61,606 nt of DNA from Gyrodactylus bullatarudis (taxonomy: Eukaryota; Platyhelminthes; Monogenea; Gyrodactylidea; Gyrodactylidae): assembly GCA_012064415.1 (NCBI GenBank), contig SSNU01000253.1:1-61606 (forward strand). Reading direction: 5' to 3'. Both the position numbers and the translations under genes were made by a program. Below the pieces are notes generated by a model. That model did not search any database, was not told the origin of the DNA, and saw nothing but the letters and a program-made list of their open reading frames with translations. Position 1 is the first letter of the stretch. Every line of letters begins with the position of its first letter. Below are positions 21,801 to 31,900 of this stretch, piece after piece.

Positions 21801-23439
21801 AAATTTGGTTGGGTCTTAAATTAAGACCTTAAGATTAGATATATCATTTTAACATCCTAAAAATTCATTTGATTGTCCTGAATTCGTAAAGTTCAATGAA
21901 GAATGTTGAACATCAGATGTTCCTTAAGAAGGGATTATGCTCCTTTACGTTTTAATCTCGTCATCTCAGAAATGCAACCCAGCAGATCTCAAATAATCTA
22001 TTTCAAATATGTCAAAGACATCAAAGTTATTATCCCATATAACAACGACCCAACAACTGTAAATAACGAACATCACTACATCAAGACAAAACTTGAATTT
22101 ATTGGCCTTGAACTCCTTAACAAAACTCATGCTGTTAGGACCTAACCATCTCTACTTTACCATAAAACACAAACCATCCACTACAAGGGTCTAAGCTAGA
22201 TACTTCAAAAAACATCTCAGGTGTAATTAAAGGGATTCACTACCGGAGAGAATTCAATACATTATGCTGTGTAGCTGTTAGGCCTCCAAAGGCCTACAGA
22301 TCAACGCTCTATATCGTCAATGTTACCCCTTTGGCTCCAAGGTACTGCAGCTATTATCTAACTATATACAGCACTCAGGCCAGTCTAAATCTCGCTATCA
22401 AACTCGTAATAACTCTCGATACTCAATCTTGACTAGGACTACAACCTCAGACAAGCACCAGATCAGAAAAAAATATCAAAAACAATTGATTTAACTCACT
22501 CTCAGACTCATCGAATAATATTCTAAAGGTGTCAATATGCTCATGGGCAACAAGGTTTGTTATGATAACGTCTTTGTACTCTCTGTAAATTTTGATTAGC
22601 CTTTCATTAGCTAAAGGTCTCATGTTCTTGTAATCTTGGGGCAGACTGATTGTTGCACCCAATGCAAAATGACATGTGTTTATGACTTTTGCGTTGTTGG
22701 CTTTGGCCCATTTATATGTGGCCTCTAGCCATGCGAATTGGCCATAAGGATCATAATTATCAAGATTATCAGATGATCCAGTTTCAGCATATTTGTTCTT
22801 TTGAAAATATATCAAGCCATTAATTGATACCAAAATAATTTTTAAACCAGTAATCCTATTTTCAATCAACTTGGAATAATAACAAGCATTTTCAAATTGA
22901 GCAGATGGTTGTGCTCCAACATGATCAACCTTTGTTTTGTAGATTTGTTTCATTTTTTTACAAATATCTTCAATAAATGATGGATCCCCTTTTCTCACGG
23001 ACATTTCATTCGCTGGCTCAACATCATGGTTTCCAACTGATACTATAAGGGGGATTTTTGTATCTATAACCCGATCATATTCGTCGTTAATCACCTGAAT
23101 TGTATTGTATAATTCAGTAGTATCAATGTCATGATCATGACTTCCAGCATCCCTATAATAATATGATAACAATGAAAACTGTATTTACCCTGTATAGACA
23201 ATGAAATCGGGTTTTGTCCTTGCAAATTGATCTGACATAAATTTGAAAGAGCTCTTTATAATACTCAGTGAAGAATCACAATTGTAGCTACCAAGAGGAG
23301 TACCGTTTCGACATTTTTCTTTATTATCATATTTTGTTTCTAGATGTGTATCACTAAAATGGGCGAAATAACCGATATTAGCCTGAGAGGCAATATGTGA
23401 AATGCCAATAACTAAAAAAATGAGTACGCGAAAGAACAT
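15814..23439 (-). CDS. Acid sphingomyelinase-like phosphodiesterase, membrane-anchored (copy 2)
   Basis: Paralogue of the 6315-10818 gene. Exons (minus): 23189-23439, 22500-23152, 18553-18833, 15814-16095, giving 488 residues with all phases closing. The ATG at 23439 is preferred over upstream in-frame codons because it starts a signal peptide (MFFRVLIFLVIGI). Metal-site motifs are FSDTH, TGDAGSH, VGNHD, CHF and AHEH. The internal exon is 281 nt in both copies. The C-terminal exon has the same six-Cys spacing and a membrane helix (about residues 457-480), and again ends in GAGTAAGT. It lacks the 27-nt intron of copy 1. Introns of 2.5 and 3.7 kb are filled with MITEs. It is divergent from IQUB. 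Substrate unknown; sphingomyelin, nucleotides or lipid phosphates are possible. Confidence 0.9.
16135..16380. mobile_element. Fold-back MITE, family B (short)
   Basis: Left arm TCTATGATTTTTACAGAAAT near 16150; right arm is its complement ending at about 16380. The middle is shortened compared with the copies at 17425 and 46405. Confidence 0.65.
16514..17053. mobile_element. Fold-back MITE, family C
   Basis: Arms carry AAAGCTAAAGTTAGTTGATA and GAGAATTTACTA at the left, and TAGTAAATTCTCATCTTCAT at the right. The interior is AT-rich without coding signs. Related arms lie at 8215 and 45800. Confidence 0.7.
17224..18107. mobile_element. TTAA-bounded MITE (piggyBac-like) with family B inside
   Basis: TTAACCCTTTCGGTGCCGA at the left end and TCGGCGCCGAAAAGGTTAA at the right form terminal inverted repeats. 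TTAA at both outer edges is the target-site signature of piggyBac-type elements. A family B fold-back (about 17425-18080) fills most of the interior. The left 190 bp recur at 44779-44990. No transposase is encoded. Confidence 0.75.
18885..19545. mobile_element. Fold-back MITE, family A, carrying a nested TTAA MITE
   Basis: Outer arms: AATTAGGGAATTTATGATTT at the left and its complement at about 19505-19540. Inside, about 18930-19317 matches the TTAA MITE at 28397-28626, ending GACATGAAGGGTTAA. This is a clear nested insertion. Confidence 0.6.
19544..20252. mobile_element. TTAA-type MITE, second family
   Basis: Left end TTAACCCTTTCAGGTCCATGG (19544). Right end CCCTGAAAGGGTTTTA (near 20252). 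Inverted ends match over about 12 bp. The right TTAA is degraded. No coding capacity. Confidence 0.55.
21340..21665. mobile_element. Fold-back element, about 325 bp
   Basis: Arms 21345-21425 and 21583-21660 are inverted copies. Examples are ATTTGGTAATGGATTAGCCC on one side and its complement on the other, with GAACGAAAT-type ends. It lies in an intron of phosphodiesterase copy 2. Confidence 0.65.
21903..22440 (+). pseudogene. Coding-like relic of unknown (possibly retroelement) origin
   Basis: Higher GC than its surroundings. An 80-codon open frame (21903-22145) includes KLEFIGLELLNKTHAVRT. It is followed by further coding-like stretches broken by stops, and a possible zinc-knuckle-like QCYPFG near 22318. 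The flavour is of a retrotransposon ORF1, but I have no firm motif. Confidence 0.3.
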
Positions 23440-23581
23440 TGATAATTTGAAATGGCTTGTGAACCATCTTAAACAAAATAATTGTGTCTGAAATAAATTC
23501 CTTGGAGACTTTTTTTTAAATTTTGATTTCCGATTTAAAAATTCCAAATTCAATTTAGTAAATTCAGAATTTCAATTTGAA
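23440..23581. promoter_or_regulatory. Shared divergent promoter region (phosphodiesterase 2 / IQUB)
   Basis: 142 bp between opposing start codons. No core-promoter motif is evident. Confidence 0.5.
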
Positions 23582-25657
23582 ATGTCGGATGAAATTGATA
23601 ATTTAGATATAGAACGAATGGAAAGTGGAAACATAGCTGTTAAAGTTATCCTTCCGAATGATGATTATATAATGTTCAGAAATGTTACGCCTGAAGCAAA
23701 GCTTAATGATCTCAGTCAAATATTCAGTATTAAATCCTCAAAAATAGTTTATTTCTATAATTTCGACTTTCTATCAATTGAAACACCTCTCAAAGCATTA
23801 GAAAAGTCAAACTATATCGAAATTGATGTAGCTTTTACTGACCTCTATTATAAATTCGGTAAATCGCTTTTACAAGATAAAAGTGAATTAATTAAGCTTT
23901 ACCAAATAACGTACCACAGTTCTAATATGTTAATTTCTCGAACTACACAAACAGTCAAAACAAAGACTAGAGCTGATTCTACTTACTGTTTCATGGGAAC
24001 TCAGAGCAAAAGAAACGAAATTTATTTGCCATCATTCCCAGAGAAAATTATTATTCCCGGTTCATACTTAGATTATGAAACAATTAAAAAGAAAAGAATA
24101 GAAGCGGCGACTGTAATTCAAAAATTCTTTCGTAGATTGAAATCTTTAAGATATATTAACCATCTGAAAAAACTAGCCAAATTAGCAGCCGAGAAGGAAA
24201 ATGAATTCGAACGTTTTCTAATAGAAGACTATATAAGTCATATAAGGAACGAGAAAAACAAGCTGCTCTATCCTACTACTATGGATGACTTTTTGAACGT
24301 ATATTCTGCCCTAAAAGATTGGCTTGACGAAAAGAAGAAAATTATTGATTCAATGGATAAGAATCGTGAATTGATTAAAGCTAATCTTGATAACCATGTT
24401 AAAATTATCAATAGAATAGAAGGGATTAAAAATGAAAGAAAATTATTCCTTGCAAATAAAAAGAACTTAGAAATGTTAAAAATGGCCAGTGAGCCTATCT
24501 ATTTCAAGTTAAAGTCGAGTTCAGAAATCTTAACGATTGAAACTCTTGAAACCCAAAAAGGAAGAAAACTCTTTGAAATTTATCAGAGTTTGTCAATGGA
24601 AACTGTCACTGACGTAGAAAGACTTGATATTCTTTTAACTGTCATATTATTCTTAGAAAGTGACCCTTCAAAGCCATCCAAAGAACTTATTGAACTCATT
24701 GAAAGAGAAGCCTATGGTATAAAAAAGAATTTTTCTCCAAATTATCTTAAAAATCTTAGAAGTCGAATTTTGAATAGATTTCTTGCATATATTAAAAATT
24801 CGAAAAATAATCCTTCAATACAGGATATTAAGTTGAATTACTCAAATCAAATAAATGGTCGCTTATTCAGATGTAATCATTGCTTGCACTATTACGGTCA
24901 AAAACAATTTCACCAGACTGTTAAAGGACCACAAAATAGAATGTGCAAATTTTGTAGATACGAGATGATGACAACCATGAGAAAGGGTTCTCTTAGCTTC
25001 TTTAGAGAACTGCTCAATCTGTTAAGAAGGGAAGAGATACGTTATGAAATGAAGAATGTTATCAAGGAATGCTATGAAAAGTGGACTGGAAAATTAGATT
25101 TCATCACGATTCGTTCAGAAACTTTCATAAAAAGTCTCACCAGCATTAAAAGAAAATATGAAAGCAAATTTTGTTTCTTGGTTACAGATATGGATATTAT
25201 GAATTTATTCAATGATGTTTATTTGGGTAAATCACAAATATCCAAGGAAAGTGACCAATTTAAACTAATTCTTACCCGTTGGGATATAACAGAGTGCTGG
25301 TCACCATGGAATTCAGTTTTATTAACTAAAAGAGAGCACAATTATCACACTAAATTGTCGAGAGATATGAAACCTGAATTTTTCTATGATGTGTTCGTCG
25401 TAGAGGAAGTGATAAGGAAGAATGCTGAAGCAGCAAGGTTGTACTCTAGATTAAAAATATTGAATGAAAATTTTATAAGAGATGAAATTGTAATTCCTTT
25501 GGAGTTGAATCAGGACAAAATTATTGAAATAAGAAAGAGTTACATACAAACTAGAACGAATGAAGTTCTAGGTAACATCAATTGGTGTGAAACCAAATGC
25601 AGAGTTGTTTTGAAAAACCCAAAGACCCTTTTAATGAACTCTAACCACATGTTATGA
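23582..25657 (+). CDS. IQUB: IQUB (IQ and ubiquitin-like domain protein, radial spoke/cilium)
   Basis: An intronless 691-residue frame from ATG 23582. IQUB is a motile-cilium axonemal protein associated with radial spokes. The N-terminal ubiquitin-like fold spans about residues 17-82 (starting NIAVKVILPNDDYI). An IQ motif, AATVIQKFFRRLK, lies at about 175-188 and is expected to bind calmodulin. A long helical part follows. A Cys cluster (CNHC then CKFC, about 435-460) resembles the conserved C-terminal IQUB region, followed by DxxNxF-type and TRWDITECWSPWNS segments. The vertebrate protein is longer (about 790), mostly because its N-terminal tail is longer. Single-exon status is notable among intron-rich neighbours. 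A strong match in domain order. Confidence 0.88.
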   Translation: MSDEIDNLDIERMESGNIAVKVILPNDDYIMFRNVTPEAKLNDLSQIFSIKSSKIVYFYNFDFLSIETPLKALEKSNYIEIDVAFTDLYYKFGKSLLQDKSELIKLYQITYHSSNMLISRTTQTVKTKTRADSTYCFMGTQSKRNEIYLPSFPEKIIIPGSYLDYETIKKKRIEAATVIQKFFRRLKSLRYINHLKKLAKLAAEKENEFERFLIEDYISHIRNEKNKLLYPTTMDDFLNVYSALKDWLDEKKKIIDSMDKNRELIKANLDNHVKIINRIEGIKNERKLFLANKKNLEMLKMASEPIYFKLKSSSEILTIETLETQKGRKLFEIYQSLSMETVTDVERLDILLTVILFLESDPSKPSKELIELIEREAYGIKKNFSPNYLKNLRSRILNRFLAYIKNSKNNPSIQDIKLNYSNQINGRLFRCNHCLHYYGQKQFHQTVKGPQNRMCKFCRYEMMTTMRKGSLSFFRELLNLLRREEIRYEMKNVIKECYEKWTGKLDFITIRSETFIKSLTSIKRKYESKFCFLVTDMDIMNLFNDVYLGKSQISKESDQFKLILTRWDITECWSPWNSVLLTKREHNYHTKLSRDMKPEFFYDVFVVEEVIRKNAEAARLYSRLKILNENFIRDEIVIPLELNQDKIIEIRKSYIQTRTNEVLGNINWCETKCRVVLKNPKTLLMNSNHML

Positions 25658-25908
25658 ATATATGTGGAGATTGAAAAATGAGTGCATTTTAGAATTATTC
25701 GAATGGGACTCAAAGTTTGAAGATGAATTAATTACACATTAGTATTACTAATTTAGTAACCGAAGTAGTTTCAGGTTTAATTTGAATTTGTGAATTATTA
25801 AATAGAAAACAAACAACCTATTTTTCAAAACGGTTTTGTCATTTTATTGTTTCACTGTGTGTTTTGCTTTGAATATCAACTGCTCGATAAAGTCTTTTTA
25901 AAGATAAA

Positions 25909-28900
25909 ATGGCTAGCACAAGTGTCAGTGGTAGTCAGAGTGTGAATTATATGTAAGATTCATCAATTTTATATTTAGTAACAATGAAAAAGTCAAGAAA
26001 AGTTATCCTGGTGATAGTGAAGTCGAAGAAGGCGAAGCTTCTGGCTCAGAATTGTCATCACTTCAAGACGAAGCAAATGCAAATCCTGTTGAAACAAAAG
26101 CTTCAGATATAATGTAATTCTTATAATTATAAATTAAATATTAGAAAAACGAAGATGGATTCATATTTCAAGAGTTCAAGGATTAAATTCAGATCAAAAA
26201 TGGTAGATGCCAGAGAGATAATAAATGAAAGACTCGGAATTAAGAGAAAATTTTCCGATGAGGCACGTAAAAGAATAGACAATAAGCGCCAAAGAAAATC
26301 TCATCGTACAGGACAAGATTATACTTTAAAAAAGGTAATTGTGATCAAGTATAATTTATTCTTTAGCCTGATAATTCTCGAACGCCTCTAAAGTTAGCAT
26401 ATGAAACAAAAGCTGACTTGAAAAAGAATTATGAAAAAATATCTTCTACCGAGTCAGAAACCTTGTCTAAACGCGCATCTATTTCTGCAGCAAATAAAAA
26501 ACAATCCACTAATTCAAAATCTAACGTAAGATAACTATTATAAATTTGTCAATCATCTTAATTATTATTTATTTTCATAGGATATTGAAAAAATTTCTAG
26601 AATGTAAGTATTATGGTATTCTTCTTAGTAATTTATAAGAATAATTATTCTTTACTGTTTTTAGAAATCATGAAAATTTTGATAATATTAGTTCTGGATC
26701 CTCGTCAAACGGCAAAAATGACAAATCTAAACGTTTTCCTCGATGCTACCGTGTAAAAACAAAAACAAAAGCATCTTGTTCCTCAAGCTCAACATCATCC
26801 GAGAGCTCAACTACCTCTTCTTCCTCAATATCCACATCATCCTCATCAGTTTCTAGTTCCAGTACCTCAACTCCATCCCGCTCCTTATCCAGAGTATCAA
26901 AGAGATCTTCATCAACATCCATTATTGATAAAAGGAGAATAATCCCTAATAATCGATCAAAGAGAAGTATATCTTACTCTCCTAGACGTAACTATAACTC
27001 ACGAAGAGGCCGGGTAATTGAAAATGTTTTATCTTTTACTTTTGGAATATTGTATTCTAATCAAACATCAATTTTAGCACTACTCTCCTAGAAAGAATGA
27101 ATCAAAGTGAGTTTATTTTATCGAAAATTATCTATTTTAAAATTATTAAATTATTCAATTTAATCTCCAGGTTAGGCTTTTTATAACTCATTCATTCATA
27201 TAGCAATCCCTTTAACGAGTTAAACTATTTCAAATTTTTATTAAATTTTTCGAGTAATTAAATTGATTTTGCCTCTCGAGATAATAAGAAAAAATAATGA
27301 TATATTATTAATTTTAAGTAGGTATTATTAATTAAAAAAATAAATCTACTAAATTTAATGTTGCATTTGTAATTCCAAATTATTCTTTCAAGTGTGTCCC
27401 AGTTTTCTATGGAATATGCTAATAACTACGCAGTTGAATAAATTATCTACGAACCCTTGTTTCTTCAACACTCTTGACTAGACTACATTAAGAGATTATT
27501 TAAAATGTACATATCCTAAATTCCTATATATTTTGATTTTGTTGCCATTAATTCTGGCCTTGTCTAGCGATAGGGGGCTCCCCTTCATCTTCGATTTATT
27601 AATCGGAAGAAGATGAAGTCTCTGAACAAGTTTATTTTCATTGTTATTTGGCAACTTTGTTTATTTCACTCGTTTCAGTGGAAATGGGAGAAATTACAAC
27701 GTCTAAATCACATGAGAATATAATAAAGATAGAAAACTAGTAGAGACTTAGGCTAAAAATATATATATTTTTTTTCCTTTCATTGAACACACTCGAAGTT
27801 CATTCACTTTCTTTTCCGTTAATTGCTAATTTTAGTAATAAATTTCCTTTGTAAATCCATGGAATTTACAAATTTGGTTTAAATTTTTTTCTGATCTGTT
27901 CGATTCAACTTTGCACTCTCAAATAAAGTATTTGACAAGTGAACTTTCTAGAATAACTAGAGCTTATATTGGGTTTTGGGATAAGTGATTGGAATGAATA
28001 TGAGTCGGGTAAAATATTTCTAATTCTGCAATCAAAAGAGGATTTTTGAAGTAAGATTAGGACTGTATGGTTATTGATTGTTATTCCAAATCTTGGATAT
28101 TTTTTCTCTTTAAATGGGAGGAATATATCTTTTAGTCTGGCCATTATCTAATATTCTAGCTTAATAATACATAAGATTTGTTACTTTTTTGACCACTGAT
28201 ACTTCAACTATAGATTTGCTTTAATTTTTTTCAGTCAAATAAAATGAAATAACCAAAATTAGTAATTTAGTTTGTAAACCTTGTCCAGTGGGCATATCAA
28301 TCGATAAAACAGCCATTTTTCAGTTCTAAAATGATATTAAAAAGAATGTCGAATATTTGAAAGAGCTTTTTCACAACGCTCATTCTGGGCACTCATTTAA
28401 CCTTTCATGTCCCAAATTATTTTTTTTCATCACACAAATTAGACTATTGGTAACCTTACCATAACTACTACGCTGATTCTGAATTCTATTTTGAAAGCCA
28501 ACTCATCATCGGTGAAAAGCTATTTTCAGCTTAATATATTTCCTTTCTAATGAGGGACCAAAAAAATATTTTAAGCATCTTCCAGCTCGTGTTCTACTGT
28601 TGGAACAATAAGACATGAAGGGTTAAGATGTTCATTGGAATATTCCCTTGAATTTTGTCTGCTAACCGATTCAGATTTTTCTTATTTAGAATACTGCCAA
28701 ATCTTTGGATTTATAAAATATTCTCCAGTTTTGGTCTGGCAACATAATATCCTCATTTTTCTTTAGGATTATATATCTTAGTTTGTCTGCATTAATATAT
28801 TCCTTATTTTCGATTAAAATATAAGAATTTCATTATTGCAAATCGAAACAATCTTCTTACTTGAACAGTTTCAAATTAATTATAATTATATTTAATAGTA

Positions 28901-31900
28901 AACTAAAGTTGAATATACATTCTTAGATCTCACCGTTTTAATATTACCAGTCGAATTCCATCAGAAGATGAACGTAGAATTAATCGAAGTAAACACTCTG
29001 ATCGATCAACTCTCCTCAGAAATGAACACGGCCGCAAGAGAGATCGCAGTTTTTCTAGTCGCAGCAAAGCCTTTCGAAGTAAAAATGTTAAAACCAAGCG
29101 TAGAAAGTCTTCCTCGTCCTCTTCAACATCAAGAAATCGTTACAAGAAATATTCGACCGCTTCCTACTCTTATGCATCTAGATCAAAGTCAAATTCCAAT
29201 TTGTCAACTAACTCAGATCGTGTCAGACGGAAAAATCTCAATCTTGAAAAACAAGTAAGAATTCTATCTCATTATTAGTTATTGGGAAATTTAACTACAT
29301 TCTCTCATTTGTTTGACCCACTTTCTAACTTTACCAACTTCTATTGTAATTTTTGAAATATTTAAATATTTACAAATATTAGAATTCATCCTATACCTGC
29401 TTCAGTGAGTTATGAGGAAGGATTTTGTAAAACAATTTGATTACTATTGTAATTCTAAAGAAATAAACAAAGATTCCCTTGTCCCATTTCAGACTAAATC
29501 ATAACATCTTGATTGATATCTTAATGATGGTATATATGTCTACTAAGAGGATATATACCCGATCAAGTTATTGTAAATAATCAATACTATCATGAATATG
29601 AACAGGATGATGAAAACTCTCTATTGATTAGATCGATTTCATTCTTATACTGTTATTTTTATTTTTTTATGATATACACTACTGCATTCCTCTATAAAAT
29701 AGAAAAAAAGGTTCTTCTCTTCATATGGGGGGATACAATGATATCATCCCTTTTTTTTACCTCTCCTAGAAATGATAGAATCTTGAAGAGAAGAATAATA
29801 ACCCAATACAACCCAACAAGATGTTCAAATTCAATATACAATATTGTGCCAATTCTCCACCAATAGCATCTCCCCTGTCTTTTATATTCGTACTTGTATA
29901 CATGTGTAGGCGATAGGGAGGAATACCTTATAGTTTAGTTGTAGATAGTATCAAGATCTATTCAAAAACCCTATTCATGTATTTATTGCACAGAACAAGA
30001 TGTATGCCAAATGAATGGTTAATCTATTCATATTTCCATGTAATTTCCACAGTTCTCCCCATCTTTTCCTCTTATTATATTAGTGCAAATAGAATTTCTG
30101 AATCACAACCATTCTAATTTCTGATCTCTTGAATGATCCAATTGACTCTGTTAGAGGTAGTAATCAGCCAACCTGGGTCAAAAACAGTCATTTGAGAATT
30201 TTAAACACTCCGATCATAAGACAAATCCGAATTCCCCAAACAGTCAAGAAGAGTCTCAGCGCAGTGTGTTTCATATTGAATCTACCTCATTACAAAGCGG
30301 AAAAATACAGCTTCCGTCACCCCTTTACGATTTGACACATCCACCCTCTATTTGGTCAAATAGCAGCTCAATATCTAGTCCTGGATACAACTCGTGTAAT
30401 TTCAGCAATAACACCACAAATAATACCAACTTTAACTCAAACTATCCCGGTTGTCCTCAGGGACATACCCAAAATTCCTCTTCTTCCTGTGGTCTGAGAA
30501 ATTCATCAGGTTATTATAGTAATACAGATACAAATCCATCCTCTCCGCCCTATCAGCCTAATCTTCCAGACTTTGAAGAAGGCCCTTGTGCCACTGTCAA
30601 GTTATTCAATCAACCTCGTGAGAATAGCTACGATATTGCACATTCGGGAAAATCAGACTCTTTCACTAAACAAATCGCTAATACTTTTGCTGAAGTATCT
30701 AAACTAGCTAATACAAACAGTAATAACTTATTATTAGACCAATCAGATATAAGCTCTGATCTACAATCGGTTTCTTCACTACCACTATTTGAAAATTATT
30801 CAGCTTCAAAGACATCCTCACTAGAAGGAGTTAACGAGATTGCTTACGATAATCAAGATATGCAAAGACCTCCAGTTATACCTGGCACATCCTCAATTAT
30901 TCAACCTTCACAACCTATCAATCATCACCAACGACCGAATACGCAGCGTTTAGGCTCTGTTGCCAGTAGAGAATCCTCATATTCACCCCCAGCTGACCGT
31001 TCTCGTGGGGGTCAACGGATTCCACACAAGGCTAACAATGGCCAGTCTAAGCATGAAATTCTAGCTGACCAGGCACAGATTGACAACGCTGCCCTTTTAC
31101 GCCAGTTGAGTAATCGTAATAATTTCTCTGATAATTGTCAAATATTCGAAGAAAATATCTCTTCTGATTTGTATCTCATGGTCGGTGATGAGAGCAATAA
31201 GAAGAATAATTCTCTCAACGATTTCTTTACTAAACTCGGCCCTGGTCAGATAATACGCTTGCAAACTTTTAATTTGTTCAATCATGCACCGCCACCGCCT
31301 GTTGCCAAAGTTGATGTTGGCGTTCAGGCTTTTTTTCCATGCGAAAAATGCTCCAAGCCTCTTTCAAATGGGGACTCTCCTACAAATGGCGTAGTCAAGA
31401 AAAAGTCTGTTGCAAAAATCACTTTTAATAATAACGGTGCATCTGTCAATGGTAACCATCAGGGATATCGTTCATCTCCTTCATTAAACTACGGAACTTT
31501 ATGTGAATACCTACAGCCTGCTATAACTATAAATAAGTCTTCTCGAAGGTCCAAGAATAAATCAGATAATTATCCAATATCTCAACAGGGCAAATATCCA
31601 GGGGATGGTATTGTCTATGACTGTTATGAACATGTTGTACCAGCTCTTATAACTCATGTAGTCATTCCATCGCAGTTAGTCCGACCACATCTAATGAAGA
31701 GTGCAAAGGTCACTCAACAAATTATTCATGGACCTTCTGTTACATTGTCTTTTTCAACTGTTGTCGATCAGAATAGTGATTTACTCAATTATAAAAATGG
31801 TCACAGTGAAGATCATAACGGCCTTCATGTGGATGAGAAAAAAGATAATTCTAATGAAGACGATTCCTCATCAGATGCTGAGGCTGCAAGAAAGATGCGC

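Noticed and set aside
25909..29254. RS-rich exons as an independent SR-like gene
   Set aside because: No stop codon or poly(A) signal ends them, and a 22-nt exon links them in phase to the kinase exons; kept as an alternative in the kinase entry.
31097..31285. Minus-strand frame inside the large LAMMER kinase exon, and similar ones at 35409-35627
   Set aside because: Antisense shadows of the kinase coding sequence.
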